64,000 bases of DNA from Adiantum capillus-veneris (GCA_014529385.2 CM043942.1:7315001-7379000), one strand, 5' to 3'. Shown: positions 34,036 through 47,282, numbered from the stretch's first letter. The notes: generated by a model from the sequence alone, not told the origin. Program-made: numbers and translations.

Positions 34036-35711
34036 TTGAAGTGTTGTTGTTCAGGGAATTATGACTTTGTGAAAAAGAGCAAGACAGGGAACGGAAGCAC
34101 TGTGTCTGAAACCAAGGGCAACTTTTCAGATTTGATATCTGCTCAATTAAGTTGTGTGAGACCATATATGAATTTAAGATCTAGTAGAGTTTTGGGAAAC
34201 TTGGGTACCTTTGGGGAGAATAGGAGTAGAGCATCTACAGAAGAGAGTGTAAACCAAGGGAGACCTTTAGAAACTATTGCGGAAGAAGTGATAGAAACTT
34301 ATTCCAACTCAAGCTCCACAATGTCTTCTTTTTCAACTTAATAGGAGGTGGGACCTCTCTCAAGTTCAAGCATATATTGACCTTCTTCAAAACCAACAAG
34401 TACCAAGCCCATATTTACTTGGATCCTAACGAGGAGTTTGTAGTAAGGATAGATAACCATACCATCAAGTTTGAAGAGGAGGTTAGGGAAAACAAACAAG
34501 ACAACTTCTATATGAACCGAAATGGTGTGCAATAACTCAAGGTACATGATCTTAATTCAATAAACAAATGGGGATTGGAGGTTGATACTATAACTCCTAA
34601 TAAGGCTGCAAAAAAAGGTACCTCCTGTGCTCGAATTAGAAGGATGTGACTTTATAGATACCAAACCTTTGAAATGCATACCCATAGACAACCCTAGGCT
34701 TGGAGTCTATTGTTAGGAATCCAACAATGTCACGGATCTGATCCGAACTACCCATGCCAATCCATGACAACTGACACCCTTGACGATAGTGTATATTTTC
34801 AAGATCAAGGAGAAGGGCTTAGCGCAAATATTGGTCCATCTCTTTAGGGATTGTTATCACAACAATTTTGCTATGATGACTCCAAAGGAGATTGAGAAGA
34901 GAAAATACTATAGGGACATTCAATTTGAGAAGTGATTATGGGAACAATACATGAAACTAAATAGAATGTAGGCCCAAATGATAAAGCCTATGATAGTATG
35001 GTCAATCAAAGAGGAGGCATAGATAGGGGCAACCACCTCAATGATCGAACCAGGGTAGAAATGTAGAAACCACCTACAACATGGAAAGGATGGATGACAC
35101 TAGGACAAGGAGAGGTCCACATGAGGCACATCTATCAAACAGTTGGTTTGAAGGTTTAATGGGAGAGACACAAGCTAGAAGAGAGAGAGAGAGTGGATGC
35201 TCAGCATAACCATAAACTTAGACAAGCAGACCTCTAAAAATGGGTCAAAATATATAGCGGTTCAAGGGATCTGTATGACCATTTAGCGAGCTTCAGACAG
35301 GTTTTGAGACCTGAGCGCATAACCAACTTCCATACACATTTTGAGGGGTTTGAAATGACCTTAGAAGGCAAGACATTAACTTTGTTCTTCCAAACCATAC
35401 CTCCTCGGTCAATAACCAACTTACAAACTTTGGTAATAAAATTTGTTGCTGCTTGTTTGAAAATGGGAATCAAGCATAGTACGATAGCACAAATCTACAG
35501 TATCAAACAAAAACAAGAAGAAACTATCAAACATAGTGTGAGTTGGATGAAACAATATATAGACAGATGTTTGGAGTTGGAGATTCCAACCGAGGAAAGG
35601 TTTGTCTCACTCTTTTTAGAGGGAGTATTAAACAAATATCTGCATGCTATTTTCTAGCAAGAAACACATGACATGGAAATTATGCAGTATGGACGCGATT
35701 GACTTGAGTGA
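34036..35711 (+). pseudogene. Gag of Gypsy C, decayed and interrupted
   Basis: A first read (34036-34341) is Ser/Thr/Glu-rich. Shifted frames then give KFKHILTFFKTNKYQAHIYL (near 34360-34430), unrecognised. The capsid core lies at about 35240-35660: YDHLASFRQVLRP, FEMTLEGKTLTLFFQTIPPRS (family: L-x-x-x-A-x-x-W-F), then RSITNLQTLVIKFVAAC, IKQKQEETIKHSVSWMKQYI and FVSLFLEGV, as in Tat-type gag. A frameshift follows, then DAIDLSD, where Copia-2 inserts; the reading resumes with SDDCEIFNEES at 53092. Confidence 0.75.
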
Positions 35712-36074
35712 TGTCAAGAGATAGAGAAAGAGAGAGCTTTGAGCTCTTGCAAGCATGCACGCACACACACACACACACAAAGATGGAGGAAAAAGATTGT
35801 AATTCTTCTTCTTCACAAACTCAAGATAAGAGGTCTATAAAACATAAGGGAAGATACAACATAAAAGGGGAACTAGTACAAAGAGCTAGTATGAACTACT
35901 AAAGAGTGAGGTGAGTAGATAAATGTGCCATCACTCTAGTAGGTAGACCAGCTCAGTGTAGTTCAACTGTAGTATCATTAGCAAAGATATGTTATCCACC
36001 AAGGTGCACCAATGGTGATGACTATCGGTGGTAGTCATCCAGGAATTGTACATGTTGATCTTGACATCTCAACA
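35712..36074 (-). repeat. 3' LTR of Copia-2
   Basis: On the plus strand it starts TGTCAAGAG and ends TCTCAACA. A purine-rich GCAGAGGAG (minus) lies just inside, marking this as the 3' LTR. Confidence 0.87.
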
Positions 36075-37814
36075 CTCCTCTGCAAGCTCAACACTATCTA
36101 TTGTATGCCAAGCATCACTTGAAATCATCATAGCTTTGCCACTCCAAGGCCCTTCGGAAGATATCTACAACATTCTCATCCGTCGCCACGTACTCTAGGT
36201 CAATGTCACCTTCTAAGACCCTCTCTCTCATGAAGTGGTAGTGCACCTCAATGTGCTTTGTCTTGGCATGAAACACTGGGTTTTGTGCCAATTGTATGTT
36301 GTTGAGGTTGTCACAATAAATGACAACCGGTATTTGTGAAGTCGTGAAGTAGCCATCCCAAAGTCATGCTACCTCACATGCCGCCACTGCAGCACTCCCC
36401 CTGTACTCTACCTCTATACTCAAAAGAGAAATTTTAGGTTGCTTCTTGCTGCTCCATGTGATAGCAACACTCCCAAGTGGGAATATGAATCCATTGGTAG
36501 ACCTGCAATCGTATGTACTACCAACCCAATTCTCACCTTTGTAGACATAGAGCTACAACTCCACATCAACCCTATAAAAGAGTGCATAATCCAAAGTAGC
36601 ACTCACATAGCACAAATTTCTTCTCACTACATCCAAGTGTGGTTTCTTGGGAGACTGCATAAACTACCTTACCAATCCAATTGTGTAGCTCAAGTTTGGA
36701 TGTGAGATACTCATGTAGATCAAGCTACCCACAATCTTCTTGTACATGGTAGAATTATCAAGCACTTGACCTGCATCATTCCCCAACCTCAAATTTGGAT
36801 CTAAGGGCATTGCAATCAGCCATACCATACTTTTTCAACATATGGCAAAGCATATTGCCTTTGTGACAACCATACACCTTCTTTAGTGCAAATAATTTTA
36901 ATGCCTAAGAAATAATGCAAGTCTCAAGTCTTTCATGTCAAACTCCAACATAAGTAGAGCATGCATGCTCTCTACTTTAGTCACATTATGACCTCCAACA
37001 ATCAAATCATCCACATAGGTACATATTACCACAATTCCTGCTTCATATTCCACACATACAATGAATGGTATGCATCAAACATCTCAAAGGCCAATGAAAT
37101 AAGGAATGCCACAATCCTCTCATACCAAGTTCTAGGTGCTTGCTTCAACCCATACAATGTTTTCTTTAACCAGGTCACGTAGCCTCATATTTGCATAACC
37201 TTGTGGCTGCTCCATATACATAATTTCCTCCAAGTCTTTATTCAAAAGTTCATTCTTTATATCCAATGTTTCAACACCCATTTTAATGTGGTAGCCACTG
37301 CAATAAACACACGAATGATAGCCATCTTAGCTACGGGGTTGAATGTCTCCTAATAATCAATCCCATAAGTCTCTGCATAACCTTTGGCCACAAATCTAGC
37401 CTTGTACCTGCTCACATTGCCATCAGCATTATGATTTATTTTGTAAGCCTACTTACATCCAATTGCCTTCTTTTCCTTTGGTAATGGCACAAATTCCCAT
37501 GTTCCATTTGCATCAAGTGCAGCCATCTCTTTACCCATAGCTTTCCACCATTTTTCATCCTTGACAACATCCTCAAAACATGTGGGTTTCCTTCCTCTGT
37601 AATCTTTGCCATAAATGCACAATGATGAGCAACATAACTATTATAAGTCAATCTCTGCACAGGATTTCTTGCTCTTTCTAACGTGCATGGTCCAGGATCA
37701 CTTCTAGGAACCCTATTTCTTGCTTCCATTCTTCTTTCACCTGGAGTCTTCATAGAGGGTATGCCAAACTCCTCATCCAAACTCTGCTCAAAACCACTAC
37801 TATCGCCATGTAAG
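36075..37814 (-). pseudogene. Copia-2 RT/RNase H region, decayed
   Basis: The minus-strand read 37436-37852 contains GDSSGFEQSLDEEFGIPS, PGERRMEARN, ARNPVQRLTYNSYVAHHCAF, a region found just upstream of RT in some Copia elements. From there to 36075 RT and RNase H fragments are spread over several frames. They read into the purine tract next to the 3' LTR. The segment upstream of GDSSG, expected to link to the integrase at 50107, is partly missing. Confidence 0.72.
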
Positions 37815-38169
37815 TACACCATCACTTGGTGGCTCATTGTACTATGTAACATTCATCGATGATGCAACTAGGAAAACATGGGTTTATGTAATGAATAATA
37901 AATCCCATGTGTTTTCCATATTTCAAAGGTGGAAAGCCTTTGTGGAGAATGAAACAAGTACTAAGGTTAAATGCCTCAGATCTGACAATGGATGCAAATA
38001 TTGCAACCGAGCTTTTGAAATGTTTTGTGCTAGCAATGGCATTCATAGGCAAAAGACAACCCCATGGACATCTCAACAAAATGGGATTTTGGAAAGGATG
38101 AACGGGAAAATCATGGAGCGAGCACAAAGCATGCGGGTACATGCAGGCCTACCGCTTGAGCTTTGAGTT
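37815..38169 (+). pseudogene. Copia-1 integrase core, partial
   Basis: The frame reads GGSLYYVTFIDDATRKTWVY (first Asp of the catalytic triad in FIDD), CLRSDNGCKYCNRAFEMFC (second Asp in SDNG), and QQNGILERMNGKIMERAQSM (Glu in ILERMN). The N-terminal zinc-binding part is missing. A TGA at 38164 ends the read; sequence onwards to 38305 shows STYMYLINRSPS typical of the Copia integrase C-terminus. Confidence 0.85.
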
Positions 38170-40102
38170 GAAGCAGTAAGTACGTATATGTACTTAATCA
38201 ACCGGTCACCCTCAACGACATTCCATGGGGGAGTTCCACAAGAGGCGTGGACAAGTAAACTGGTGAACTATTCATTCCTCAAAGTGTTTTGGGTGCGAGG
38301 CTTTCATGCACATAGATAGAAGCCTAAGGTCAAAGCTAGATACAAAGTCCAAAAAGTGTTTCTTCATCGGCTATGGAGAAGGTGACTTTGCGTATCGCCT
38401 ATGGAATCCTGAAGATGGTAAAATCTTTAGGAGTAGGGATGTAATTTTTAACGAACAAAATATGTACAAAGATTACTTGGAAAGAAAACAAACAAAAGAA
38501 ACAGGTAATGAGTATATGGAGCTTGAGGACGGTGAAGACTCAAGGAGTGCAACCGATGACAACGTACAGCAACATCAACCAAATGAGGAGCCTCAACCTA
38601 TTCCCCAAAGATCTACAAGAGCAAGTAGACCACGAAAAAGGTTTATTCCTTCCTTCAACCATCTCTTGATCTCAGATTATAGAGAGCTAGAATCATATGA
38701 GGAAGCTATGCAACACAAATCCAAAGAAGAATGGATAAAGAGCATGCAAGTGGAGATGGACTCATTACATCGCAACCAAACATGGGAGTTGATTGAGTTG
38801 CCTAAAGTTTAGCGGGCACTTTAGAAAAAATGGGTGTACAAGCTGAAGGAAGAAGAAGGTGGGAAGGAAAGGTACAAGTCTAGGCTTGTGGTAAAAGGGT
38901 TTTCTCAAAAGAAAGATATTTACTTCAATGAAATATTTTCTCCTGCTGTAAAAATGAACTCAATTAGGCTTGTCTTAAGCCTTGTGGCTGCTCATGATTT
39001 AAATATTGAGCATGGGTGGTGACTTAAAGGAGGATTTTTACATGCTTCAACCAAAGGGGTATGAAGTAAAAGGTGAGGAGATAATGGTTTGCAAATTAAA
39101 GAAAAGCTTGTATGGTTTAAAGCAACCATCAAGATAGTGGTACTTGAAGTTCGATCAATGGATATTGGATCATGGATTCACAAGATGCAACTTAGATCAC
39201 TACGTCTACACAAAGAATTTGGGAGATGGGAAGCTCTCCATCCTAATGTTGTATGTTGATGACATGTTGATTGCAAGTGCTAACATGCAGTACATCAAAG
39301 ACCTAAAAGAGGAGTTATCTAAATCTTTTTCAATGAAATATTTAGGTGTTGCAAAGAGGATACTTGGTATGAAGATATCAAGGGACAGGACGAAGAAGAC
39401 AATACAGCTATCTCAAAAGAATAAAATTAAGAAGGTACTAGAAAGGTTTGCAATGAAAAATGCAAAAACATTTTCTACACCTTTGGCTGGTCACTTTAAA
39501 CTAACCAAGGATATGTGTCCAAAGACACAAGAGGAGATAGTCTATATGTCTAAAGGTACATATGTTGCAACGGTAGATTCTCTTATGTATGCTATGGTCT
39601 GGACAAGGCCAGACATTGCACATGTCATGGGAGTTGTAAGTAGGTTCATGGACAACCCACGTAAAGAGCATTGGCAAGTTGTGAAGTGGATACTTAGGTA
39701 TCTGAAACGGACAACAACAAATGCTTTGTATTTTGAAGGAACTGATATTTTTCTTCAAGGGTATGCTAATGCAAATATGGCAGGTGATAAAGATACTCAA
39801 AGGAGCTCTCCTCGCTATGTCTTCATGGGTTGGAGGCGTAGCAGTAAGCTGGGCTTCAAAGCTGCAGAAAGTGGTCTCATTTTCTACCACGGAAGCAGAG
39901 TATGTAGCAATGACAGAGGCAAGCAAATAAATTATGTGGCTTCATAGATTCTTAGAAGAGCTTGGATTCAAACAAGACAATTGTGTCTTGTACAGTTATA
40001 GCCATAGCGCTATCCATCTTGTAAAGAACCCAGCCTTTTAGTCAAGGAAAAAGCACATTGAGGTGAGATATCACTTCATACATACTCTTTTGGAAGAGGG
40101 CA
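38170..40102 (+). pseudogene. Copia-1 RT and RNase H, before the Gypsy-B insertion
   Basis: The 38306 read has KSKKCFFIGYGEGDFAYRLW and the IFRSRDVIFNE motif preceding RT. Later motifs are VYKLKEEEGGKERYKSRLV, NEIFSPAVKMNSIRLVLS, and LSILMLYVDDMLIAS with the YVDD active site near 39250. The RNase H part gives SWASKLQKVVSFSTTEAEYVAM near 39850-39910 and KHIEVRYHF near 40050. Stops (38812, 39020 and others) and frameshifts separate the pieces. Reading is cut at 40102 by Gypsy-B and continues at 48940. Confidence 0.85.
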
Positions 40103-41125
40103 TGTAATGGAATTTGCCTATTCAATTTGAGAGTAGCGGAATTTAATGAGAGTACTTTCAAGAAATGATTTTGTGAGCATAGCGGGTTGACATAATTGAA
40201 GATAGAAACATAATCATAGCAATTAGTTAACTTGGCATGGACAATACTTTTGCAAGAGAGAGAATTTACAGAACATGACAATAGTTGAGGACCGGATTTA
40301 TGTGGAGCCGGTCCCCCCTCCAATAGGCATTTGTATTATGATTTCTCCCATAAAGAGAGACTTGTTACAATACATTCTTTGTGTTCCTTGTAACCTAGCT
40401 GAAGCAATGAAGATGGAAAGCTTCATGCATCACCATCATAGCATAACCTAAACTTGAAGGAAGCTTTAACTATACCAAGCCTCAGTCCCAAGACCTCAAA
40501 CACCTTCGAAGGTGGAGAGAGCTAGCAGGGAATGAGGGTAGGGAAGAGGAAGAAGAAACATTTCATACGAGAAAGAGCTAGTTCCTCACTTATCCTAACT
40601 CTTGTGCTAGCATACATAATAGCATAGTAATAAAGAAGAAATAGATGGAAATATCAAGCATTGAAGCATGGTTCTTGGATGGATTTGCACTCCATAGCCA
40701 AGAGTGTTGGTGTAGGCTCTCAACCTCTACTTGCTTGGAGAAGGAGAGGGAGCTCTTGCACTTTGCATAGTACACAATGAGAGTGTTTGTGAGTGTGTGT
40801 GGGTGAGTATACCCCCTAAGCACCCCCCTAGCTTGCTTGGGTCGACCCCCCCTTGTAGCTCATGCTTGAAGCTCATTGGACCCCTCCAGGCCTAGCCAAT
40901 CACAAGCAGGAGCCATTACAAGCAACATGGGTAGCCTTGGGACAAGTGTCCCCCTTTCCCCTTTGAGAGAGAGGACTTGATAAATGCAAAATCAATTAAT
41001 TAAATATCCTAAATTATCATTGGAACCCTTGGGTGGCCAACCAATAGGTTTTAGGCACACCATGAGGGCAACATGAGGAGGAACTTGACAAGTGTCCTTG
41101 CTGCCTCTTCAAGCTGGGGCTTCCC

Positions 41126-41166
<41 letters not shown>

Positions 41167-41742
41167 CTCTCTCATCCTCCCCCCTTGTAGGCTCGCCCCC
41201 CTCCTTGTAGGGATCTTTTTGACTTTGGATCAGCAAACCCTTAGTCATCAAGCATGACTAAGCACTTGAAGTAGGGGGTGTTCCCACAAGCATCTCAGGC
41301 AAGCTTCTCAAGGCACTTCAAGCACCTTAATCATGCACCAAGTCAAGCACCTCAAGCATGGAGCTAGTCAAGCACCTCAAGCACCTCAAGCCTGATAAGC
41401 ACCTCAAGCAGGACAAGCACCTCAAGCACGACAACCACCTTGAGCTTGGGCCGGGTTCCCACCTCAAGCTCAGCCCTAGCTTTCTTAAGGTCAAAGGACT
41501 TTTACACACATTATTGGAGGTCTTCAATGAAGCTAACCCTAGGGTCTTATGCTCCATTGGTTAGCCTTGCTCTTGATAGACCATCTCCCATTTGGGCCCC
41601 TTTACTATTGGCCCCGTGTTGAGATAGATCTATAAGCACATATCTATATCTTAACACTTGTTCCCATTTATTCTCCCACATTAAGTGATCAATTTAATAT
41701 GAGAAAATCATTTGGGTTGGTTAGATATTAGATTTTATGACA
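40103..41742 (-). repeat. 3' LTR of Gypsy-B
   Basis: Plus-strand ends TGTAATGG and TTATGACA. Contains a (TG)n run (41129-41166) and a CACCTCAAGCA minisatellite (about 41310-41450). Confidence 0.93.
41310..41450. repeat. CACCTCAAG minisatellite in the Gypsy-B LTR
   Basis: Eight or so imperfect copies of a unit like AAGCACCTCAAGCA. The other LTR carries the same array at about 48490-48640 with a different copy pattern. Confidence 0.85.
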
Positions 41743-41755
41743 TTACCTCTTGCTT
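41743..41755 (-). other. Polypurine tract of Gypsy-B
   Basis: Minus-strand AAGCAAGAGGTAA directly upstream of the 3' LTR. It is interrupted by a C, unlike AAGGGAGAGGTAA in Gypsy-D. Confidence 0.7.
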
Positions 41756-42102
41756 GAAATCATAGTCGTCCTCGACTATGAGGTAGAAGAGATAAAGCCT
41801 TAGTCATTAGTCAATCGTACTTAGCGGGTAGAGGATCCCTTTTTTACCCTACGACATCTTTCCAAGATGGATGACTAATCTATTTGGTGCTTGGGAGACA
41901 TAGCTTCCACAGGCATGTCTGCTCTTTATTCCATTTCATTCTCCCAAAGTAGAGTGACAAATTCTACTTGGTGTTTGAGAGACGTCGTCATCACAAACAT
42001 GGTTCTAAGCATGCATACTAGTTAAATTTGTGCACAATTAAAAAGAGGACTAGTCTTATAAGACAAAAACATGAGTAATTTAAAAGAAATTTGTATATTT
42101 TC

Positions 42103-45100
42103 TTACTCTAATGTAGCATTGTAAGCATTGACAAGGTTCATACTATCCTTAAGTTGTACTCCTTGCATCCATTTAGCATCTTCAAAAGGATAATTTTTGA
42201 ACTTAATAAGATACCATCGGATTATCTTACCATGTCGTAGTACCTTGTCTTCATGCCGAAGGACAGCTTCGGGTTGTAGCACCTCTTCTTGGTCTTCAAC
42301 TTCGGGAGGGTCTTCAATAATTGGTTCAATTGGTGACTCTCCTTTGTAGGGCTTAAGTAGGCTTACATGAAAGGCATTGTGTATAAGCCAATGGTTGGGC
42401 AGCTTGAGTTGATAAGCCGTCTCATTGATAGGCTTGAAGATTTGGAAAGGACCATAGTATCTTTTTGCTAGTTTAGCACAATACTTTTGATGGCCCGTAG
42501 GATTTTTGCCCGTCGTTTGCCTTCATCGAGCCTTAGGAAACTTGAGTAAGACCCAATCATTTTCTTTGAACATTAAGGCTCTTCTGTGCTTATCAGCAGC
42601 AGCTTTTTGCCTTTGTTGAGAGATGGCTATAGCCTCCCTAATCTTTTGAAAAGATTCTTGTAGGTCACGGCTATATTCATCGGCGGCGAAGATCTTCCCA
42701 TGTACTTTGAGTAGCAAGGGAATTTTAGGTCTTCCCTCTATGATCTCGAAAGGTGCTTTCCTCGTAGAAGTATGTACAGTATTATTGTAGGCATACTCTA
42801 CTAGAGGTAAATACTTTTCCCATTGTGAGCGTTGATCTACTTCGGTAACATAAGTCTTGAGTAGATCGAGTATCGTAAGATTGGCTATCTCACTTTGGCC
42901 ATCCGTTTGTGGGTGATAGGCCGAAGAGAAATTCAATCTTTCTCCTAGATTTTCAAAGAGACCTTTCCAGAAATTACTTGTCATTCTCGGATCTCTATCT
43001 GACACGATGGATGTGGGTAATCCATGGTGCTTGAAAATCTGAGATATGAAGAGAGTTGCCATTTGATGTGCCTTAATAGTCTTTTTGACAGGAATAAAAT
43101 GTGCTTGGTTGCTAAACCTGTCAACTATTGTCCATATTCCTGTATTCCCATGGATAGACTTGGGTAATCCAAAGATGAAATCCATGGATATACTCTCCCA
43201 TGGTGAATTTGGAATAGGCAATGGCTGGAGTAATCCAGGTTGCTTCCCTCTATCATACTTGGTCTTTTGGCATACTACACATTTTGAAACATACTCTTGT
43301 ATGTTCACTTTCATGGTAGGCCAATAGAAATACGTCTCTACTCCTCGGAGAGTAGGTTGAATACCTCTATGCCCTGCATATGGAGGAGCATGAGATTCAT
43401 ACATAACCTTCTCACGAAGGGAATGGGTAACACATAGCCTATTGCCGTGGAGAAGATAACTATCCTACGAGGTGAATGGTTCCTCTTTCTTCCCCAAAGC
43501 AAGGGCTGACATTATGTCTCTAAAGTCAGGGTCAGTAGCATACTCATCTATCATAGAGGATAGATCATTGTGAGTAGCTATAGACACCGCATTAACTTTT
43601 GGTCGTCGTGAAAGTGCATCGGCAACTTGATTGTGCTTACCAGCTATGTGAGCAATATGGAAATTAAATTGCGAAAGAAAATTTTCCCACCTCATTTGTT
43701 TGTCGGAAAGTTTGGTTTGCGTCATGAAATACTTGAGACTTTGGTGGTCGGTTTGTAGGATAAATAGAGTCCCCAATAGGTAGTGCTTCCATGTATCTAG
43801 GGCATGTAGAACAGCTAAAATCTCTTTCTCATAAATGCCCAAGACTCGTTCATCACTATTGAGCCTTTGGCTCTCATATGCTATGGCATGCCCTTCTTGA
43901 AGCAAGACCGCTCCAAGGCAATCACCACACGCATCACATTGGACCTCAAATGGCTTTGAGAGATCCAGAAGCACGAGGACTGGTTGGGAAGTAAGCTTCT
44001 CTTTGAGTTTTTCAACAGCATTTTGCTCCTTAGCAGTCCATACAAACTTAACGTTCTTCTTTGTTAAGTCGTGTAGTGGTCCTGCTACTTGAGAGAATTT
44101 TGCTATGAAGCGTCTATAGTATGCACACATACCAATAAAGCTTCTTAGCTCATGTAGATTCCTTGGGTTAGGCCATGATTTTATTACCTCTAGCTTTGAT
44201 GGATCCATACGAATACCATCGTGAGAGATAATATGACCTAGATATTGAATCTCTTGAAGGAAGAATTCACTTTTCTTTTGGTTGAGAAAAAGTTTGTTCT
44301 CCCTCAAGGCTTGAAAAATCACTTGGAGATGTTGCTTATGTTCCTCCAAAGACTTGGAGTAGATGATGATATCATCAAAGAACACTCCAGTGAATTTACG
44401 ATATGGTCTAAAAATTTTCTCCATGAGACGATTGAAAGTAGCTGGTGCATTAGTCAAGCCAAAAGGCATGACTAGATATTCATAAAGACCAAATGTTGTG
44501 CGAAACGCGGTCTTTAGGATATCTTCATCCACTATCCTTATTTGATGATAGCCACTCTTAAGGTCAATCCTACTGAAGTAGGTAGAGCCTTGTAGCTTAT
44601 CAAACAGATCTTCTACCCGAGGCACGGGAAATCTATTTTTGATAGTGATATGGTTTAGTGCTCGATAGTCCACACACATACGGTATGTACCATCTTTCTT
44701 TTGCACTAAAAGAACTGGAGAACAAAAGGGAGAGGAACTAGGCCTCACCATCCCTTTGTCTACCAATTCCTGTACTTGCCTCATAATCTCCTCTTGTTGA
44801 GCTTGTGAGACTCAATAAGGAGGTTTGTTAGGTGGTGAGCTTCCTGGAAGGAGCTCAATACGATGGTCATCATCCCCTCGTTTTGGAGGTAGGTCCATAG
44901 GGATATCATCGATGAACACATCTTGGAATCCTTTTAGAAAAGTAGACACATCTAACTCTTCTTGATTCCTATCATTTTCATTTGATGAAACATTATTAGC
45001 TTTTAGAGACTCTTTGACATAAATCATGTACACAAAAACTGAGCTCTTCATTGATTTATCAAAAGAAAGAGGATTTACAAGTGGAATAGTGCGACCACGC

Positions 45101-46881
45101 TCACTAGCATCTATATACATGTTCTTTACCCTGTAGGTGAAGTAAATTCTCCTTTCAGGGAACTTCATGTTGGCAGCCATGCGATCAAACCATGGTGCCC
45201 CTAGGATAACATCCTGATGTTGGAGAGGAGAGATGAAGAAGTCTTCTTTGTCGACATAGCTTTGGACATGAAGCCTCAACTTCCCAATCAAGGGAGTAAC
45301 GGAGGCTTGTTGTCCCTTGAAAGCTGCATCAGCTGTTACTATATCTCCCATCTCAAAAGCTTGAATGCCCAACTTGGTGGCCAACTCTATTGATATGAAG
45401 TTGAGAGTAGAGCCTGGGTCAAACAAGATGAAGGCATCATGCTCTCTTACCTTTCCCCATGCATAGGAAAGTGATGATCCTTTGCAATGAGCATCCTCTT
45501 TTGGAGCTTTGATGGTGGAAGCCCTAGGAGTCTCATTGTGAGTATTCTTCTTGGGACAAGAACGATAGCCATGTCCTTGTTCCCCACACTTGAAACACTT
45601 ATGGTCCTTGCGGAAAGCTTCAAGCTCTTCAGGAGAGAGTTTGTTTTTACCTTTGTAAACTCCCTTCTCCTTGGACCGATTGTTGTTGTTGTTGGAAGTG
45701 CCTTGGGAATTGCTTTGAGCATTGGATTTCCCCTTTGCATCATTTTTATCTTTGTTTTCCATGGGCTTGACATTACGTCTAGCCCCTTGATGGAAATTGA
45801 TGCGTGAAGCAACCATGGTGTGGTGGATTACTTCGGTAATAGTACCGGGCCGTTGAGAGTTGATGTATTCGGCCATCTCTTCAGGTAATCCCGCATAGAA
45901 TTGCTGTCTTTTCTCGGCAAAGTCTATCTTTTGAAAGACAGTAGCTTTGAGATGTAAATCCCAAAACTTGTCTACATACTTGTTGATAGAATCATGAGAG
46001 AGAAGCTTCAAGCCGCGCCATTCGGTAAGAACTTTATCTTTAGTATCACTTGGAAGAAATTGCTTCATGATGGAAACTCGTAGAGTTTTCCATGTCTTTG
46101 GGGCTTCTCCATTGCCACGAAGGCTAGCCCATCATTGACGAGCTGATTTTTGGAAGTGCATCGCTACATGGCGTAGCTTGGAGGACTCTGTGAAGCCCTC
46201 GTCCCCAAAGGCCGCATCAAATTGCTGGATGAAGGCCAACACTTTGTCGGTAGCACCAAAGGTGCCATCATAGGTGAGAAAAGAGATACTCTTTCCTCCC
46301 TCCTTGAACTTCTTTAGCTTTTGTGACCTTCGCCATGCAGGAAATGATTTGCGATGTCCTCCCCTCTTGTATTCTCTAGGAGAATAGCCATAACTTTCAT
46401 CGGAAGAGGAGGAAGGTGAAGAACATGGAGAAGAGGGTGACCTCTTCCTAGCCCTTTTCTTCCTTTGTTTCCTCTCTTGCCTTTCAGAGTGATGAGGAGA
46501 AGGACTATAGGTTGCTCTTTTCCTCTTGGGAGGAGTAGGCGATCGTCTAGACCGCCGTCTTCGTGGAGCCACATCTTCAGAAGAACTTAAACTATCATTG
46601 ATTTCTTTCTCTTTGGATTCCTCCTCTCGAATGGGAGAGAGTCTTCTTTTGGGGGTCTCTTCAAGAGGCCTCCTAAGCTCTCTCTCCTCTGGGAGAGGAA
46701 GGGAAATTCCATAAGCACGAAGTTGTTGAGTAAATTCGGCTTGCAAAGCAAGGTTGCCCATAGCTTGCTGCAACCTAGCGACGAGATAATTCACAAACAT
46801 GGGAGCATCATCATTAGCACCTTCATGTGCAAAATCAAAGCTATCAATGTTCATTCTACTCTCTTGATTATTGTCAGCCAT
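42103..46881 (-). pseudogene. Gypsy-B gag-pol, one frame with four nonsense codons
   Basis: From ATG 46881 a single frame of 1,593 codons runs to TAA 42103, broken by TGA 46132-46134, TGA 44812-44814, TAG 43465-43467 and TGA 42523-42525, each one transition from a Trp, Arg or Gln codon. Order: a basic SR/KR-rich N-terminus (residues ~60-180); gag core with ISFLTYDGTFGATDKVLAF; knuckle CFKCGEQGHGYRSC (~430); protease with FDPGST, Pro in place of the usual Ser/Thr; RT from ~700 with IDLKSGYHQI, FGLTNAPATF and catalytic VFFDDIIIYS; RNase H; integrase with HHCC and D,D,E (SMDFIFGLP, VSDRDPRM, GQSEIAN); and a C-terminal chromodomain (~1540-1590: VLRHGKIIRWYLIKFKNYP, DAKWM). Length and order fit plant chromoviruses. 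Confidence 0.93.
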
Positions 46882-47282
46882 GTTAACAAAATTTATGTTT
46901 ATACTTAGTGTATGCTTTGGCAGTTCAAAACCTTAGTTGCCACTCCTCTTAGCCTTTGAAAATCGGCTCTTAAGTATCTACACCCACGGCTCAAAGTGGT
47001 TAATTATAGAGAGTAGAGGAGTAGGTCTAACATAGTAGAGTTGCCAAGGGCTAGCTCCTTTCGGACTTCTTATGGCTCAATAATGGTAAAGCCATAGCCA
47101 AGCCTAAAATGACTCCATTATTAAGTCCAAAGCTCCCGAGGTGTGCACCATCCCCCACATAGTGGGCTTAACAAAACCGATATTAGATCCCAATTCCACT
47201 TACTCTATTATAAGTAACAACATCAACCATTTATAGGCTACTTAAGGACCTCTCTTCTTAAGCAAGAAAAGAGAAACCAAAT

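Larger units (their letters stand above)
32866..35711 (+). mobile_element. Gypsy C (Tat-like), 5' portion
   Basis: A primer binding site at 32877 is followed by a long leader and a decayed gag. The element is cut at 35711 by Copia-2 (AGTGA duplication at 35707-35711 and 53092-53096), resumes at 53092, and reaches its RT near 56000. A 5' LTR is not recognisable upstream; LINE-2 abuts. It is the base of the nested stack that fills the rest of the window. Confidence 0.77.
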
